Assembly: GCF_900102915.1 (NCBI RefSeq)
Contig: NZ_FNGG01000007.1
Coordinates: 44,722 to 108,721, forward strand
DNA: 64,000 bases
Direction of reading: 5' to 3'
Origin: Salinimicrobium catena
GTDB taxonomy: Bacteria > Bacteroidota > Bacteroidia > Flavobacteriales > Flavobacteriaceae
Position numbers and translations under genes: made by a program. Below are positions 33,271 through 43,338 of this stretch, one piece after another. How positions within the stretch are numbered: position 1 is the stretch's first letter; each line of letters begins with the position of its first letter. The notes below the pieces were generated by a model. The model worked only from the letters and a program-made list of their open reading frames with translations, ran no database searches and was not told where the DNA came from.

Positions 33271-35613
33271 TTATAGTTCTATTTGCAGCGAAAGATTAAA
33301 TCTTGCCCCGGTACCTTTGCGGTAGTTGGCTGCCCGTGCATCCCATTGTGAAATAGGTAGATAATAATCTTCATTTAACAGGTTTTCCACACCCAGTCCA
33401 ATTCTTGTTTCCTCGGTTAGCTGATAACTACTGCTGAGGTTCACCAGGTGAAAATCATTTACAGGACCCATTCCATAGGTGTAAGAACCGTCTGCTTTAG
33501 GATCAAATTTTTCCCTGTTCCCGCTGTAAGTATGCGATAACCTTGCCGAAAATCTGTTAAGGAAAGCGTACTGCAGGTAAGTGACGGTTTTCAAAGGCGG
33601 AATTCTATCTCCGTTCATCCAGGTGTCATAATTTCCGTTATCCTGAGAATCCAGCTCTCCTTCGGTCCAGGAGATGGAGCTCCCCGCGCTCCAATTTGAA
33701 GTGAAGCGTGTGTCGAAGGCAGCTTCAAAACCATATACCTTTTCTGGTTGTCTTGCGATCTGGAAAACGCCATTCACTTCTTTATAAGTGGCTCCAAGTT
33801 CTGAGGTGCTAATGAAAGCAGCTCCGCTAAGTCTCGTATTGCCTAACCTGCTGTTGAATCCGGCTTCGTAGTTGTTCGCAATAACAGCTTCTGATGAGAT
33901 CTGGGAAACCGTATTTTCAGTAGCTGAACGAAGCGTCCTGCCAAGATCGGCTATTGAAAAACTCTGGGAAAAGCTTACAAATGGCTTGAATGCTTCCCAT
34001 TGGTTATACCTAAGCCCCACGTTAAATGTGGTTGCATCATATATAAGTGTACCCCCGTCTACATCAACGCCGCCATTTGGAGTATCTCCTCCGTATGGGA
34101 AAATGTAGATCGTGGTGTAATCTGGAATATCGATATTAATATTTTCAAAGCGGATTCCTGCTTTAAGTACAAAATCATTGTACAGGGTTTTCAGCTGGGC
34201 ATATGGCGCAAAGTTCGTCATGTCTGTTTCAGGCACCCAGCTACGGCCGTCAACAAGTCCCTGCGCGGTCACATCATTAAGGATATCAATACCATATAAG
34301 ATGTCTCCGTTAAGTTGCCCCAATTCGTAACCGGTCTTGAAGTTTGCACGAACTCCTTTTTTGGAGCTGGTGATCATGGATTGACCGCCTTCGTAACCTT
34401 CTTCGGCATTATAGAAGAAAGGGGAGTAGCCGTAAACGGTTTTGAAATCCTGGAAGTAAAGATTCAGTTTAAGATCGGTGTTCCCAAATATTCCGTAGGA
34501 ATCATAGGTCAGCTGCCCGTTATGGTTATAGCGGTTTCCCTGGTCTACTCCAAGAACTTCACCAATCACTCCAATCGCAGGACGTTCCCCGTAAACACCG
34601 TTCTGGTTAATATACTCGGTATCCTGATTGCTGCTGAAGTAATTGTACATGAATTCCACAGCATTTGAAGAATTAAGTTGATAATTCAATTTTCCGAAAG
34701 CGCTGTACTGGTTGGTCTCTCCTTGTCCGTAAGTTGGTGACTGCACCTCGCCATTAGCATCTCTGAAGATACCGGTTTGGCGGAAGCTTCCGCTAACTAC
34801 ATATCCCAGTTTTTCACCGTAACCTGAGAAGCTCTGGTAAACTTTTGAACCTACAGTATGATCTATATCTACTAGTGATCCTTCGGTGCTTAATTCTGTA
34901 GTGCTGTTGAAAGGCTTGCCGATTTTTGGTTCTTTGGTGATGTAATTGATGATCCCGCCGTCGGCACCATTTCCGTAGATCGCGGTAGCCCCTTTGATAA
35001 CCTCAATGCGTTCAATAGTGTTAGGGTCAATAGTGTTAATGTCTCGGCTTCCATCTCTTAAAGGAGTGGATTGAGGTATTCCATCTATCAAAACCAGCAT
35101 ATCTCGGCCACGCAGGGTTTGGCCGGTATTGCTGGTCATGCCGGTACTCATGGCGAGCCCGGGAACTTCATTAAGAATATCAGCTACAGAATTACTGGTT
35201 TGAGAGAGTGTCTGAATTTGTTCAGAAGTCAGTACAGAAACAGAAGAAGGAACCTCATCCAGGGTTTCTGTTCTTCGGTTTGAAGTGATCACAATCTCTC
35301 CCAGATCCTGAAACTCTTCTTTTAAAACGACTGTGATGTTTGTTTCAGTTCCTGAAGTGGGAGTAACAGTCTCAGTTTTTGATGCAAAACCCATGGCTGT
35401 AAACCGAAGATCCAAGGTTTTGGCGGGAACAGATTCAAAGCTGAAGTTTCCTTTTTCATCTGTGGCAGTTTGCTGCCCGGTCTCAACTACTGTGACCTGA
35501 ACATAGGGAACTGGAAGGTCCTTTTCGTTTTTCACCTGTCCTGTGATCTGTGCCTGCTGAGCGCTGGCCCAGAAGCCGGTTAGAAATATGCTTAAGAATA
35601 ATAAAGTGCGCAT
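33271..35613 (-). CDS. TonB-dependent siderophore-type receptor
   Basis: 780 residues: signal peptide (1-18), carboxypeptidase-regulatory-like domain (about 22-105), plug (about 115-225: VPSSVSVLTSEQIQ, LNEVPGLAMSTGMTSNTGQTLRGRDMLVLIDGIPQS, ERIEVIKGATAIYGNGADGG) and beta barrel to the terminal Leu (NLSLQIEL). Plug features and the PepSY neighbour point to ferric-siderophore uptake. Upstream lie a good promoter and an overlapping palindrome that may be an iron-dependent operator. Confidence 0.9.
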   Translation of the reverse strand: MRTLLFLSIFLTGFWASAQQAQITGQVKNEKDLPVPYVQVTVVETGQQTATDEKGNFSFESVPAKTLDLRFTAMGFASKTETVTPTSGTETNITVVLKEEFQDLGEIVITSNRRTETLDEVPSSVSVLTSEQIQTLSQTSNSVADILNEVPGLAMSTGMTSNTGQTLRGRDMLVLIDGIPQSTPLRDGSRDINTIDPNTIERIEVIKGATAIYGNGADGGIINYITKEPKIGKPFNSTTELSTEGSLVDIDHTVGSKVYQSFSGYGEKLGYVVSGSFRQTGIFRDANGEVQSPTYGQGETNQYSAFGKLNYQLNSSNAVEFMYNYFSSNQDTEYINQNGVYGERPAIGVIGEVLGVDQGNRYNHNGQLTYDSYGIFGNTDLKLNLYFQDFKTVYGYSPFFYNAEEGYEGGQSMITSSKKGVRANFKTGYELGQLNGDILYGIDILNDVTAQGLVDGRSWVPETDMTNFAPYAQLKTLYNDFVLKAGIRFENINIDIPDYTTIYIFPYGGDTPNGGVDVDGGTLIYDATTFNVGLRYNQWEAFKPFVSFSQSFSIADLGRTLRSATENTVSQISSEAVIANNYEAGFNSRLGNTRLSGAAFISTSELGATYKEVNGVFQIARQPEKVYGFEAAFDTRFTSNWSAGSSISWTEGELDSQDNGNYDTWMNGDRIPPLKTVTYLQYAFLNRFSARLSHTYSGNREKFDPKADGSYTYGMGPVNDFHLVNLSSSYQLTEETRIGLGVENLLNEDYYLPISQWDARAANYRKGTGARFNLSLQIEL

Positions 35614-35656
35614 AATTTAGGGGGTTGTATTTATTTAGATTGTTTAAAAATAATGG

Positions 35657-35687
35657 CAAATGTAGAACGGTTCTAAATAATATACAA
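35657..35687 (-). promoter_or_regulatory. Promoter with overlapping palindrome upstream of the TonB receptor
   Basis: On the minus strand: TTG (35685-35687), a 20-nt spacer and TACATTTG (35657-35664), an exact Bacteroidota promoter. The palindrome TAGAAC-C-GTTCTA (35663-35675) overlaps the -7 box and spacer, the place for a repressor. Confidence 0.75.
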
Positions 35688-35741
35688 GGGCAGGATACAT
35701 GATTTTGATCAGGAATGGGGTAAGTTGCTCAGCAACAGTTC

Positions 35742-35775
35742 AAAAAAAAACGCCCCGAAATTTCAGGGCGTTTTA
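35742..35775 (-). terminator. Terminator of pnp
   Basis: Stem AACGCCC / GGGCGTT with inner GAAATTTC pairing and eight T on the minus strand. Confidence 0.85.
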
Positions 35776-35797
35776 ATATCAAGGGTAATTCGCTATG

Positions 35798-38011
35798 TTA
35801 ATCGCGTTTTTCTCTTCCTCTTCGGTCGTCACGACGACCGCGGTCTTTATTGCGATCTCCACCTTCGCGGTTTCCGCGTGGTGGACGGGATGCAAAACCT
35901 TCAGGTTTTGGCAGGATAGCCTTTCTGGAAACTTTTGGTTTCCTGGTCTTTGGGTCGATGCCAAAGTATTTCACTTCAAAAACATCTCCCATGTTCACCA
36001 CATCGGTAACATTTTCGGTGCGTTCCCAAGCAAGTTCGGAAACATGTAGCAAGACCTCGTTGCCTTTAGCTTCGGTATATTCTACCACCGCGCCAAAATC
36101 AAGGATCTTCACCACTTTAACTTCGTATACCTGTCCAACTTCAGGCTTGAAAGTGATGGCTTTGATGCGCTTCTTCACTTCGTCAATACCGCTTTGGTCA
36201 ACACCAAGGATCTCGATCACACCCATGTCCTCAACTTCTTCGATGACGATGGTTGTACCGGTCTCCTTCTGCATTTCCTGGATGACTTTTCCACCCGGTC
36301 CAATAACAGCTCCGATGAATTCTCCCGGAATTTCCACTTTCTCCATCTTTGGAGCGTGAGGTTTTACGTTAGAAGCCGGTGCGGCAATGGTTTCGGTGAT
36401 CTTGTCCAGAATGTGCAGACGTCCTTCTCTTGCCTGTTTAAGGGCTTTGACAAGGATCTCGTAAGAAAGACCTTTGATCTTGATATCCATCTGGCAGGCA
36501 GTAATACCATCTGCAGTTCCGGTCACTTTAAAGTCCATATCTCCCAAAGCATCCTCGTCCCCGAGAATATCAGAAAGTACTGCATAGTCTTCTCCTTCAG
36601 AAATAAGACCCATTGCGATCCCCGAAACGGGTTTGGTCAACTGTACCCCGGCATCCATAAGAGCCATGGTTCCCGCACAAACGGTAGCCATAGAAGAGGA
36701 GCCGTTAGATTCCAATACTTCAGAAACAACCCTGATGGTATAAGGAGAATCATCTGGTACCATTCCTTTTAATGCACGCTGTGCCAGGTTTCCGTGTCCT
36801 ATCTCACGTCTTGAGGTTCCCCTGATAGGGTAAGCTTCTCCGGTTGAGAAAGGAGGGAAGTTATAGTGTAAATAGAAGGTTTCTTCTCCCTGGTAGGTTG
36901 GAAGGTCTACCTGATTGGCCTCTCTTGAGGTTCCAAGGGTAACGGTAGCAAGAGCCTGGGTTTCCCCACGGGTAAAGATAGATGAGCCGTGTGTAGATGG
37001 AAGATAATCAACCTCACACCAGATTGGGCGGATCTCATTTGTCTTTCTTCCGTCAAGACGAATACCTTCTTTTAGTGTAAGGTCACGCACTGCTTTTTTA
37101 TGTGCTTCCTTGAAATACTTAGAGATAAGGGCGCCATCTTCTTCCTGTTGTTCTTCGGAAAAAAGGGCTTTTACCTCTTCTTTTATTTCTGAAAAAGCAT
37201 TGCTGCGCTCATGTTTTCCAAGAGCCTGCTTTGCAGTGTCATATATTTTTTGGTATGCCGCATCAAAGATCTTCGCTTTGATATCCTCATCTGTACGCGC
37301 CACTTCATACTCGCGAGTTGGTTTTTGACCAACTGCCTCGATCAAACGTCTTTGAGCCTGGCACTGGATCTTGATGGCTTCATGGGCGAACTTGATAGCA
37401 TCTGCCATCTCCTCTTCAGAACACTCGTCCATTTCACCTTCTACCATCATCACAGACTCTTCAGAAGCACCAACCATCATGTCGATGTCAGCTTCACTTA
37501 GCTGGCTGCGGCTTGGGTTGATCACAAATTCTCCTTTGATCCTGGCAACTCTTACCTCAGAGATAGGAGCCTCAAAAGGAATGTCACTTAGCTGAATGGC
37601 TGTAGAAGCGGCCAGTCCTGCAAGGGCATCGGGCATTACTTCCTCGTCATGAGACATCAGCTGGATCATCACCTGGGTTTCGAACTTATAATCTGCAGGG
37701 AAAAGCGGTCTCAAAACGCGATCTACAAGACGCATTACCAGGATCTCCTCTGTACTTGGTCTGGCTTCCCTCTTGAAGAATCCGCCAGGATATCGTCCGG
37801 CGGCAGCAAATTTTTCACGGTAGTCTAAGGTCAACGGAAAGAAATCCATTGTGGTAGGAGTGTATGAAGATACCACGGTACATAGCAGTACGGCGTTCCC
37901 CATTCTTAGCTCAACAGAACCATGGGCCTGTTTTGCCAGTTTTCCGGTTTCGAGGGAAATGGTCCTGCCATCACCCAGCTCGATAACCTCTTTAAATGTT
38001 TTTGGAATCAT
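35798..38011 (-). CDS. pnp: Polyribonucleotide nucleotidyltransferase (PNPase)
   Basis: 737 residues, full length. Two RNase PH domains (about 15-225 and 325-560, with the phosphorolytic core [17 protein letters not shown] and [16 protein letters not shown]), a KH domain ([20 protein letters not shown], about 567-620) and an S1 domain ([20 protein letters not shown], about 635-700). The tail is Arg/Gly-rich ([14 protein letters not shown]). It degrades RNA from the 3' end with phosphate, often in the degradosome. rpsO lies upstream in the same direction, the conserved rpsO-pnp order. Confidence 0.97.
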   Translation of the reverse strand: MIPKTFKEVIELGDGRTISLETGKLAKQAHGSVELRMGNAVLLCTVVSSYTPTTMDFFPLTLDYREKFAAAGRYPGGFFKREARPSTEEILVMRLVDRVLRPLFPADYKFETQVMIQLMSHDEEVMPDALAGLAASTAIQLSDIPFEAPISEVRVARIKGEFVINPSRSQLSEADIDMMVGASEESVMMVEGEMDECSEEEMADAIKFAHEAIKIQCQAQRRLIEAVGQKPTREYEVARTDEDIKAKIFDAAYQKIYDTAKQALGKHERSNAFSEIKEEVKALFSEEQQEEDGALISKYFKEAHKKAVRDLTLKEGIRLDGRKTNEIRPIWCEVDYLPSTHGSSIFTRGETQALATVTLGTSREANQVDLPTYQGEETFYLHYNFPPFSTGEAYPIRGTSRREIGHGNLAQRALKGMVPDDSPYTIRVVSEVLESNGSSSMATVCAGTMALMDAGVQLTKPVSGIAMGLISEGEDYAVLSDILGDEDALGDMDFKVTGTADGITACQMDIKIKGLSYEILVKALKQAREGRLHILDKITETIAAPASNVKPHAPKMEKVEIPGEFIGAVIGPGGKVIQEMQKETGTTIVIEEVEDMGVIEILGVDQSGIDEVKKRIKAITFKPEVGQVYEVKVVKILDFGAVVEYTEAKGNEVLLHVSELAWERTENVTDVVNMGDVFEVKYFGIDPKTRKPKVSRKAILPKPEGFASRPPRGNREGGDRNKDRGRRDDRRGREKRD

Positions 38012-38290
38012 AAATAAATTTTAGTTCTGCTCCTGCTTTATAGAAGGAGGTGTTAAACAATGGTCTCCCGGCTTACCGGCCGGGACGGTTGTGTTGTTGT
38101 TGTGGGTTGTTGTAAGACCAATGAAAAACTGCCTTTTGCTCTTCGGTAAAGCTTAAAAATTTCTGGTGAAAAGATCGAGCTTTGATTTGTCCGAAAAATT
38201 GAGGTTAAAAATTTACACAGAATTTTCTAAGGAAAGCAGAAAAAACCATTAAAATTTGCTAAAGCTCAGCTGTTTCAGAAGAAAAGCGAT
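38012..38290. other. Gap between rpsO and pnp
   Basis: About 280 nt with no gene. It should hold the promoter and leader of pnp; pnp leaders are commonly autoregulated, but no specific structure was identified here. Confidence 0.4.
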
Positions 38291-38315
38291 AAAAAAAAGG
38301 GGCGCGAAGCCCCTT
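38291..38315 (-). terminator. Terminator of rpsO
   Basis: Stem AAGGGGC / GCCCCTT, 5-nt loop, eight T on the minus strand. Confidence 0.85.
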
Positions 38316-38319
38316 AATG

Positions 38320-38589
38320 TTATTTTCTTAATCCTAATTCCTTAACGATGGCACGATATCTCAAGATATCCTTCTTCATTAAATAATCCAGCAGGCTTCT
38401 TCTTTTACCTACCAGTCTAACCAATGACCTCTCGGTGTTATAATCTTTACGATTGTTCTTAAGGTGCTGGGTTAAATGTTCAATGCGGTGAGTGAACAAA
38501 GCGATTTGCCCTTCGGCAGATCCTGTGTCATTCTTTCCTTTACCGTGTTTTGCAAACAGATCCTGTTTGGCTTCTTTTGTTAAATACAT
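38320..38589 (-). CDS. rpsO: 30S ribosomal protein S15
   Basis: 89 residues from MYLTKEAKQDLF, the standard length (the open frame extends 19 codons upstream without homology). Typical S15 sequence: GSAEGQIALFTHRIEHLTQHL, DYNTERSLVRLVGKRRSLLDYL and a basic end. It binds the central domain of 16S rRNA early in assembly. A TATATTTG -7 box lies at 38644-38651. Confidence 0.97.
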   Translation of the reverse strand: MYLTKEAKQDLFAKHGKGKNDTGSAEGQIALFTHRIEHLTQHLKNNRKDYNTERSLVRLVGKRRSLLDYLMKKDILRYRAIVKELGLRK

Positions 38590-38643
38590 TCCAATATTAA
38601 TTTTAATGATTTTTATGTATATGACAGCCTCTCTGCCAGGCGG

Positions 38644-38651
38644 CAAATATA
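38644..38651 (-). promoter_or_regulatory. Promoter -7 box of rpsO
   Basis: TATATTTG on the minus strand, an exact TAnnTTTG, about 55 nt ahead of the start codon; the -33 element is not clear. Confidence 0.5.
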
Positions 38652-38716
38652 CTACTTTCTGTATAATTAACTATCCCGGCGCAAATTAAATTTTTGATCC
38701 TCAGTAAAAGAGGGTT

Positions 38717-39574
38717 TTAAGCCCTTAAAGGTTGATTCAGAATAAGGTCAATATATTGATTCACCTTGTTCTTCAATTCTGAACGCTTTGTAATGAAGTC
38801 CAAAAAGCCGTGTTCCTTAAGGAATTCTGCGGTTTGGAAATCTTCCGGAAGATCTTTTCCGGTGGTGTCCTTAACCACTCGAGGTCCCGCAAAACCGATC
38901 AAAGCTCCGGGTTCTGCAATGTTGATGTCTCCAAGCATGGCAAAAGAGGCGGTGGTGCCCCCGGTGGTTGGATCTGTACATAAGGAAATGTACGGGATCT
39001 TCGCATCGGCAAGCTGCGCCAGTTTAGCTGAAGTCTTTGCAAGCTGCATCAAAGAGTAGGCAGCTTCCATCATTCTTGCTCCTCCAGATTTTGAGATCAC
39101 CATCAAAGGAATTTTGTGTTCTAAAGCATAATCTGCCGCACGGGAGATCTTCTCCCCAACAACAGCTCCCATTGAACCTCCAATGAATTTGAAATCCATA
39201 CAGGCGATCACCAGGTCTTTTCCTTTTGATTTTCCAACTGCTGTGCGAACTGCATCTTTTAGGCCGGTTTTTTCCTGGGCTGATGCAAGACGATCTGTAT
39301 ACTTCTTGGTGTCCTCAAAATTGAGGGGGTCTTTTGAAGTGAGGTTCTTGTCCAGCTCTGTGTACTGGTTGTCATCGAAAAGGATCTGGAAGTATTCGTT
39401 ACTTCCTATCCTTACATGATAACCGTCTTCTGGACTAACGTAGAAATTCTTCTCCAGTTGTTCTGCATCTACGATCTTGCCGGTGGGGGATTTGTACCAT
39501 AAGCCCTTCGGAACATCTTTTTTGTCTTCGGTAGCTGTTTGTATCCCTTTTTGTGTTCTTCTAAACCAAGCCAT
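38717..39574 (-). CDS. accD: Acetyl-CoA carboxylase carboxyltransferase, beta subunit
   Basis: 285 residues with the crotonase-like carboxyltransferase core ([67 protein letters not shown]). It passes the carboxyl group from biotin to acetyl-CoA to form malonyl-CoA for fatty acid synthesis, together with AccA. The N-terminal zinc ribbon is altered: where E. coli has CPxC and CPxCGxH, this protein has KSPTGK (about 28-33) and SPEDGYH (about 47-53), so all four zinc cysteines are missing. It follows fbaA by 50 nt in the same direction. Confidence 0.96.
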   Translation of the reverse strand: MAWFRRTQKGIQTATEDKKDVPKGLWYKSPTGKIVDAEQLEKNFYVSPEDGYHVRIGSNEYFQILFDDNQYTELDKNLTSKDPLNFEDTKKYTDRLASAQEKTGLKDAVRTAVGKSKGKDLVIACMDFKFIGGSMGAVVGEKISRAADYALEHKIPLMVISKSGGARMMEAAYSLMQLAKTSAKLAQLADAKIPYISLCTDPTTGGTTASFAMLGDINIAEPGALIGFAGPRVVKDTTGKDLPEDFQTAEFLKEHGFLDFITKRSELKNKVNQYIDLILNQPLRA

Positions 39575-39624
39575 TGACTGTTGGATTTAATGTTTCAAAA
39601 GCGAAACAAGTTATAATTTTTTGA

Positions 39625-40692
39625 TTATAAAGTATTGACGTTATTAAGATCTTCAAAAGCCTTTTTTAGTCTGGCCTTAAAGGTTAATTCCCCTTCTCTT
39701 AACCATTTTCTTGGGTCGTAATATTTTTTGTTCGGAACTTCTGGTCCTTCAGGATTTCCTATCTGAGACTTCAGGTATTCCCCTTTTTCTCCCATATAAT
39801 CCCTGATCCCTTCGGTATAGGCATACTGAAGGTCTGTATCTATATTCATTTTTATCACCCCGTATCCAATGGCTTCCCTGATCTCTTCTACGGTGGAACC
39901 GCTTCCGCCGTGGAAAACGAAGTCAATAGTGTTCTCACCAACTCCGAATTTTTCTGAAATATATTCCTGGGAATTTTTGAGGATCACCGGAGTAAGTTTT
40001 ACGTTTCCGGGTTTGTATACCCCGTGAACGTTTCCGAAGGCAGCAGCAATGGTGAACTGGTCGCTCACTTTGCTTAGTTCTTCGTAAGCGTAAGCCACTT
40101 CTTCAGGCTGAGTGTATAATTTTGAAGAATCGATATCGGTGTTATCTACTCCGTCTTCTTCTCCGCCGGTTACCCCTAATTCGATCTCAAGGGTCATTCC
40201 CATCTTGCTCATTCTCTCAAGATATTCGCGGCAAACAGTGATGTTCTCTTCAAGTGGCTCTTCAGAAAGGTCTAACATATGAGAGCTGTAAAGCGGTTTT
40301 CCAAATTGCTCATAATGCTTTTCACTGGCATCCAGAAGTCCGTCAACCCACCCGGTGAGTTTTTTGGCGCAGTGGTCTGTGTGCAGGATCACGGTAGCAC
40401 CGTAAAGTTCTGCCAGTTCATGCACATGTTTGGCCCCTGCTACTGCCCCGGCAATAGCCGCTTTTTCACCATCGTTAGAAAGGCCTTTTCCGGCATTGAA
40501 CTGCGCACCACCGTTAGAGAACTGGATGATCACGGGAGCGTTAAGTTCTGCTGCTGTTTCAAGCACGGCGTTGATACTGCTGCTTCCTATCACATTCACC
40601 GCAGGCAAGGCGAAATTCTTGCTTTTTGCGTATTTAAAGATTTCCTGGACTTCTTTTCCGGTGGCTACTCCGGGTTTAATATTATGACTCAT
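39625..40692 (-). CDS. fbaA: Fructose-bisphosphate aldolase, class II
   Basis: 355 residues, class IIA length. Zinc and active-site motifs: ILHTDHCAKK, LEIELGVTGGEEDGVDN, AAFGNVHGVYKPGN, FVFHGGSGS and VIKMNIDTDLQYAYT. It cleaves fructose 1,6-bisphosphate to dihydroxyacetone phosphate and glyceraldehyde 3-phosphate in glycolysis and runs backwards in gluconeogenesis. It stands between tamL and accD, all on the minus strand with gaps of about 45-50 nt, so the three may share transcripts. Confidence 0.97.
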   Translation of the reverse strand: MSHNIKPGVATGKEVQEIFKYAKSKNFALPAVNVIGSSSINAVLETAAELNAPVIIQFSNGGAQFNAGKGLSNDGEKAAIAGAVAGAKHVHELAELYGATVILHTDHCAKKLTGWVDGLLDASEKHYEQFGKPLYSSHMLDLSEEPLEENITVCREYLERMSKMGMTLEIELGVTGGEEDGVDNTDIDSSKLYTQPEEVAYAYEELSKVSDQFTIAAAFGNVHGVYKPGNVKLTPVILKNSQEYISEKFGVGENTIDFVFHGGSGSTVEEIREAIGYGVIKMNIDTDLQYAYTEGIRDYMGEKGEYLKSQIGNPEGPEVPNKKYYDPRKWLREGELTFKARLKKAFEDLNNVNTL

Positions 40693-40736
40693 AGGTTTTT
40701 AATTTTAGGATAACAAAAATAAGAAAATTTACCGGC

Positions 40737-43301
40737 TTAAAAAGGATAATTGATCCCCACGTTATAGACGGCATTAGGAAGGTTGTAGTCTCTGAACCAC
40801 CTGCTGCCTTCGGGCCTGGCCGGATCATAGGTTTTGAAACCAACATCAAAACGCAATACAAAGAAATCAAAATCATAGCGCAGCCCAACGCCCGTGCCTA
40901 TTGCCAGTTCTTCCAGATCTTGTAAAGAGGTGAAGGTGGAAGCCTCTTCTTCTACCACATCTAGCGCGTTCCAGATGTTGCCGGCGTCCACAAAAACAGC
41001 GCTGTTGAGATCGCCAAAAAGATTGAAACGGTATTCTGCACTTAAGGCTATTTTCATGTTAGCTTCATTGAACTCGTTCCTGCCGCCGCTGCTTCCGGGT
41101 CCTAGTGAGTATGGCTGCCATGCACGGTTGTCGTTGGGCCCGCCGGCAAAGAAGCTGCGGATAAAAGGAATGCTGTTGGAGTTCCCATAAGGAATAGCGA
41201 TCCCGCCAAAGGTGCGGATGGCAAAAATATTTTTCCTGCCAAGATCCCAATGCTTTATGTAATCTATTTCGGTTTTGGCGTATTGGGAGAAATTGACCCC
41301 AAAAAGATTGTATTTGCCATCTTCATTTTGATCAAGGTTAGCAACCTTAGAGACCATCGAAAGGAAGTTACCGGCAGTTTCCACTTTTACACGCAGGCGG
41401 GAAAAATCCTCGTCATAGATGTTCTCCTTTTTATTAAGGATGTAGGAGAAATTTGAAGCGAAAATTAAGTTATCCTCGGTCAGTCTGTTCTTTCTTTCCC
41501 TGATGTCGTTCAAGTTCTGCACTTGAGAATTTGTGAGATTTTCCACCTCCCCAATTCGGGCATCCCTTAAAAAAGCGTTGGCGCCCTCGGGAATAATAAG
41601 GTTCCTGCCTCCGTCTTCATTGATCACGAAGTAGCCTTCGTTGGTAACCACGTTCTCGGCAGTGGCAATGTCATTCAGTTCTTGATAGGAGTTTCGGTAC
41701 ACATTGAAATAGTTGGGAATATTAAGATTCCTTACATATTGAATATTGACCAGGTCAAGAAGGTGGGTAAGGGTTTCTGAAGGCAGCCAGCGGTAATTCA
41801 TTACTGCTGTTAAGCTTTGTTTATCCAGACCAATGTTTGTCTGGGTGCTCGCTCCCAGGCTGAAGGTGGTGAAGGGGTACATGTACTTTGGAATGAAACT
41901 TTCCGTAGAAACCGGAAAGAATATTCGGGGCAGGGTAAGATCCATGTCGACTCCTACTTCAGTAATGTCAAAGAACCTGTCGGTATCATTGGCCGCATCT
42001 TTAGAGGAGCCAATGCTTCCGCGGGCCGAAATTTCCAGGATCTCTGCACCTCTAAAGACATTTCTTATAAGAAGCGAACCTCCAAATCCAATTCCGAACT
42101 TTTGAATGTTGCTTTGTGAAATGTCGAATTCAAAGCCTAAAGAATAGCGTTGCCTTGCTGTAAGGAACACATTGGCGATAAGATCGGTGCCGGTGCTGTC
42201 GGCAGGATCTTCCATATACTGTATATTCGGATATTTAAAGATCCTTAGCTGGTTAAGCCGGTTATAGGTGAGGCTGCGCTGCTCATCTGAATAGATGTTG
42301 TTGGGGGTGATGAAGATGGCATCTGTAAGAGCTCTGGGCCTGTACTTTAATTTACCAAAACTGTAAATGTGGTAACCTTCCCTGGAAGCGGTGTCGGTAA
42401 CTGGATCGTTTCGGTTCTCAAAGGTATAATCGGGAAAAATGTTTACCCGGCTTATCTTGTGCACCTTGTAAGGGATCCTGGTAGCTGTTCCATTTACCGT
42501 GGCCTGCCGGTTCTGAATGATGACCGCGGTATTTACCTTGTGATCGGTGTTGATGGTATCGGCTTCAAAACTCAGGTTTTCCTGCTCAAAATAATAAAGT
42601 CCGTTATTCCTGAAAAGGCTGGTGAGGCGTTCCCTTTCTGTCCCGTAATCTTCGGTGCGGTATTGTTGCCCGGGTACAATTAAGGAATTCGCTTTATGTG
42701 CTTCATAAATGGAGTCGGCCACAATAGAGGCGATACGGGTGGTAATGGAGTCAACTATATAGGGTTCTTTAGGAGTGACAAAATAATTCACTTTTGCCCT
42801 TTTCTTTTTGGTAGGGATGATCTCGTAGCCGGTCTCGGTGTTGAACCAGCCGTTGTTCCAGTACCAGGCCTTCAGTCGGTCGGCCGAACGCTGAGCCAGG
42901 CTGCTGTCGATGACGGCAGGCGGTTCTCCTGTTTCCTTTATCCACTCGTTGATGTTCACGTAAATATTCCCCAGGCGCACTACCTGTTTTTCAGAAAGAA
43001 GATCTGCCAATCGTTCTTTTCTTTGCGGCTCTTTGGTCAGCCAGTGTTGAAAAAGGGAATCGGGACTGGGTTTAGCCAGATTGTAAAAATATAACTGTAA
43101 AGGGAGACCCAGAAAAGTAGTATTTGGCTCCTGGTACAGCTGATTGTAGATGCGTTTTTCCTTTATTTTCTCACCGTTAACCAGAATGGTGTTATCGGTG
43201 AGCAGGCGCTCATCATCCTCAACTCTTTTAACTGCATTACAGGAGGAAAGTAAAATGAAGGTTAAAAGAATTAATGATATTTTTGCCCCAAAGTGTTTCA
43301 A
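40737..43301 (-). CDS. tamL: TamL: lipid-anchored TamA-type Omp85 protein
   Basis: 854 residues. A lipoprotein signal (ILLTFILLSSC, Cys 21) precedes POTRA-like domains (about 25-380) and a 16-strand type barrel with the Omp85 motif region near the C-terminus (RSFFAGGPNDNRAWQPYSLGPGS, the xRGF-like turn; then ALSAEYRFNLFGDLNSAVFVDAGNIW and the end YNVGINYPF). The lipid anchor separates TamL of Bacteroidota from proteobacterial TamA. With TamB it is thought to move proteins or lipids into the outer membrane. No tamB is next to it here. It diverges from the RNA methyltransferase gene with a short gap. Confidence 0.85.
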   Translation of the reverse strand: MKHFGAKISLILLTFILLSSCNAVKRVEDDERLLTDNTILVNGEKIKEKRIYNQLYQEPNTTFLGLPLQLYFYNLAKPSPDSLFQHWLTKEPQRKERLADLLSEKQVVRLGNIYVNINEWIKETGEPPAVIDSSLAQRSADRLKAWYWNNGWFNTETGYEIIPTKKKRAKVNYFVTPKEPYIVDSITTRIASIVADSIYEAHKANSLIVPGQQYRTEDYGTERERLTSLFRNNGLYYFEQENLSFEADTINTDHKVNTAVIIQNRQATVNGTATRIPYKVHKISRVNIFPDYTFENRNDPVTDTASREGYHIYSFGKLKYRPRALTDAIFITPNNIYSDEQRSLTYNRLNQLRIFKYPNIQYMEDPADSTGTDLIANVFLTARQRYSLGFEFDISQSNIQKFGIGFGGSLLIRNVFRGAEILEISARGSIGSSKDAANDTDRFFDITEVGVDMDLTLPRIFFPVSTESFIPKYMYPFTTFSLGASTQTNIGLDKQSLTAVMNYRWLPSETLTHLLDLVNIQYVRNLNIPNYFNVYRNSYQELNDIATAENVVTNEGYFVINEDGGRNLIIPEGANAFLRDARIGEVENLTNSQVQNLNDIRERKNRLTEDNLIFASNFSYILNKKENIYDEDFSRLRVKVETAGNFLSMVSKVANLDQNEDGKYNLFGVNFSQYAKTEIDYIKHWDLGRKNIFAIRTFGGIAIPYGNSNSIPFIRSFFAGGPNDNRAWQPYSLGPGSSGGRNEFNEANMKIALSAEYRFNLFGDLNSAVFVDAGNIWNALDVVEEEASTFTSLQDLEELAIGTGVGLRYDFDFFVLRFDVGFKTYDPARPEGSRWFRDYNLPNAVYNVGINYPF

Positions 43302-43338
43302 GTAGTGATTTTAAAGTGTTCAAAAATACAACTTTGGT

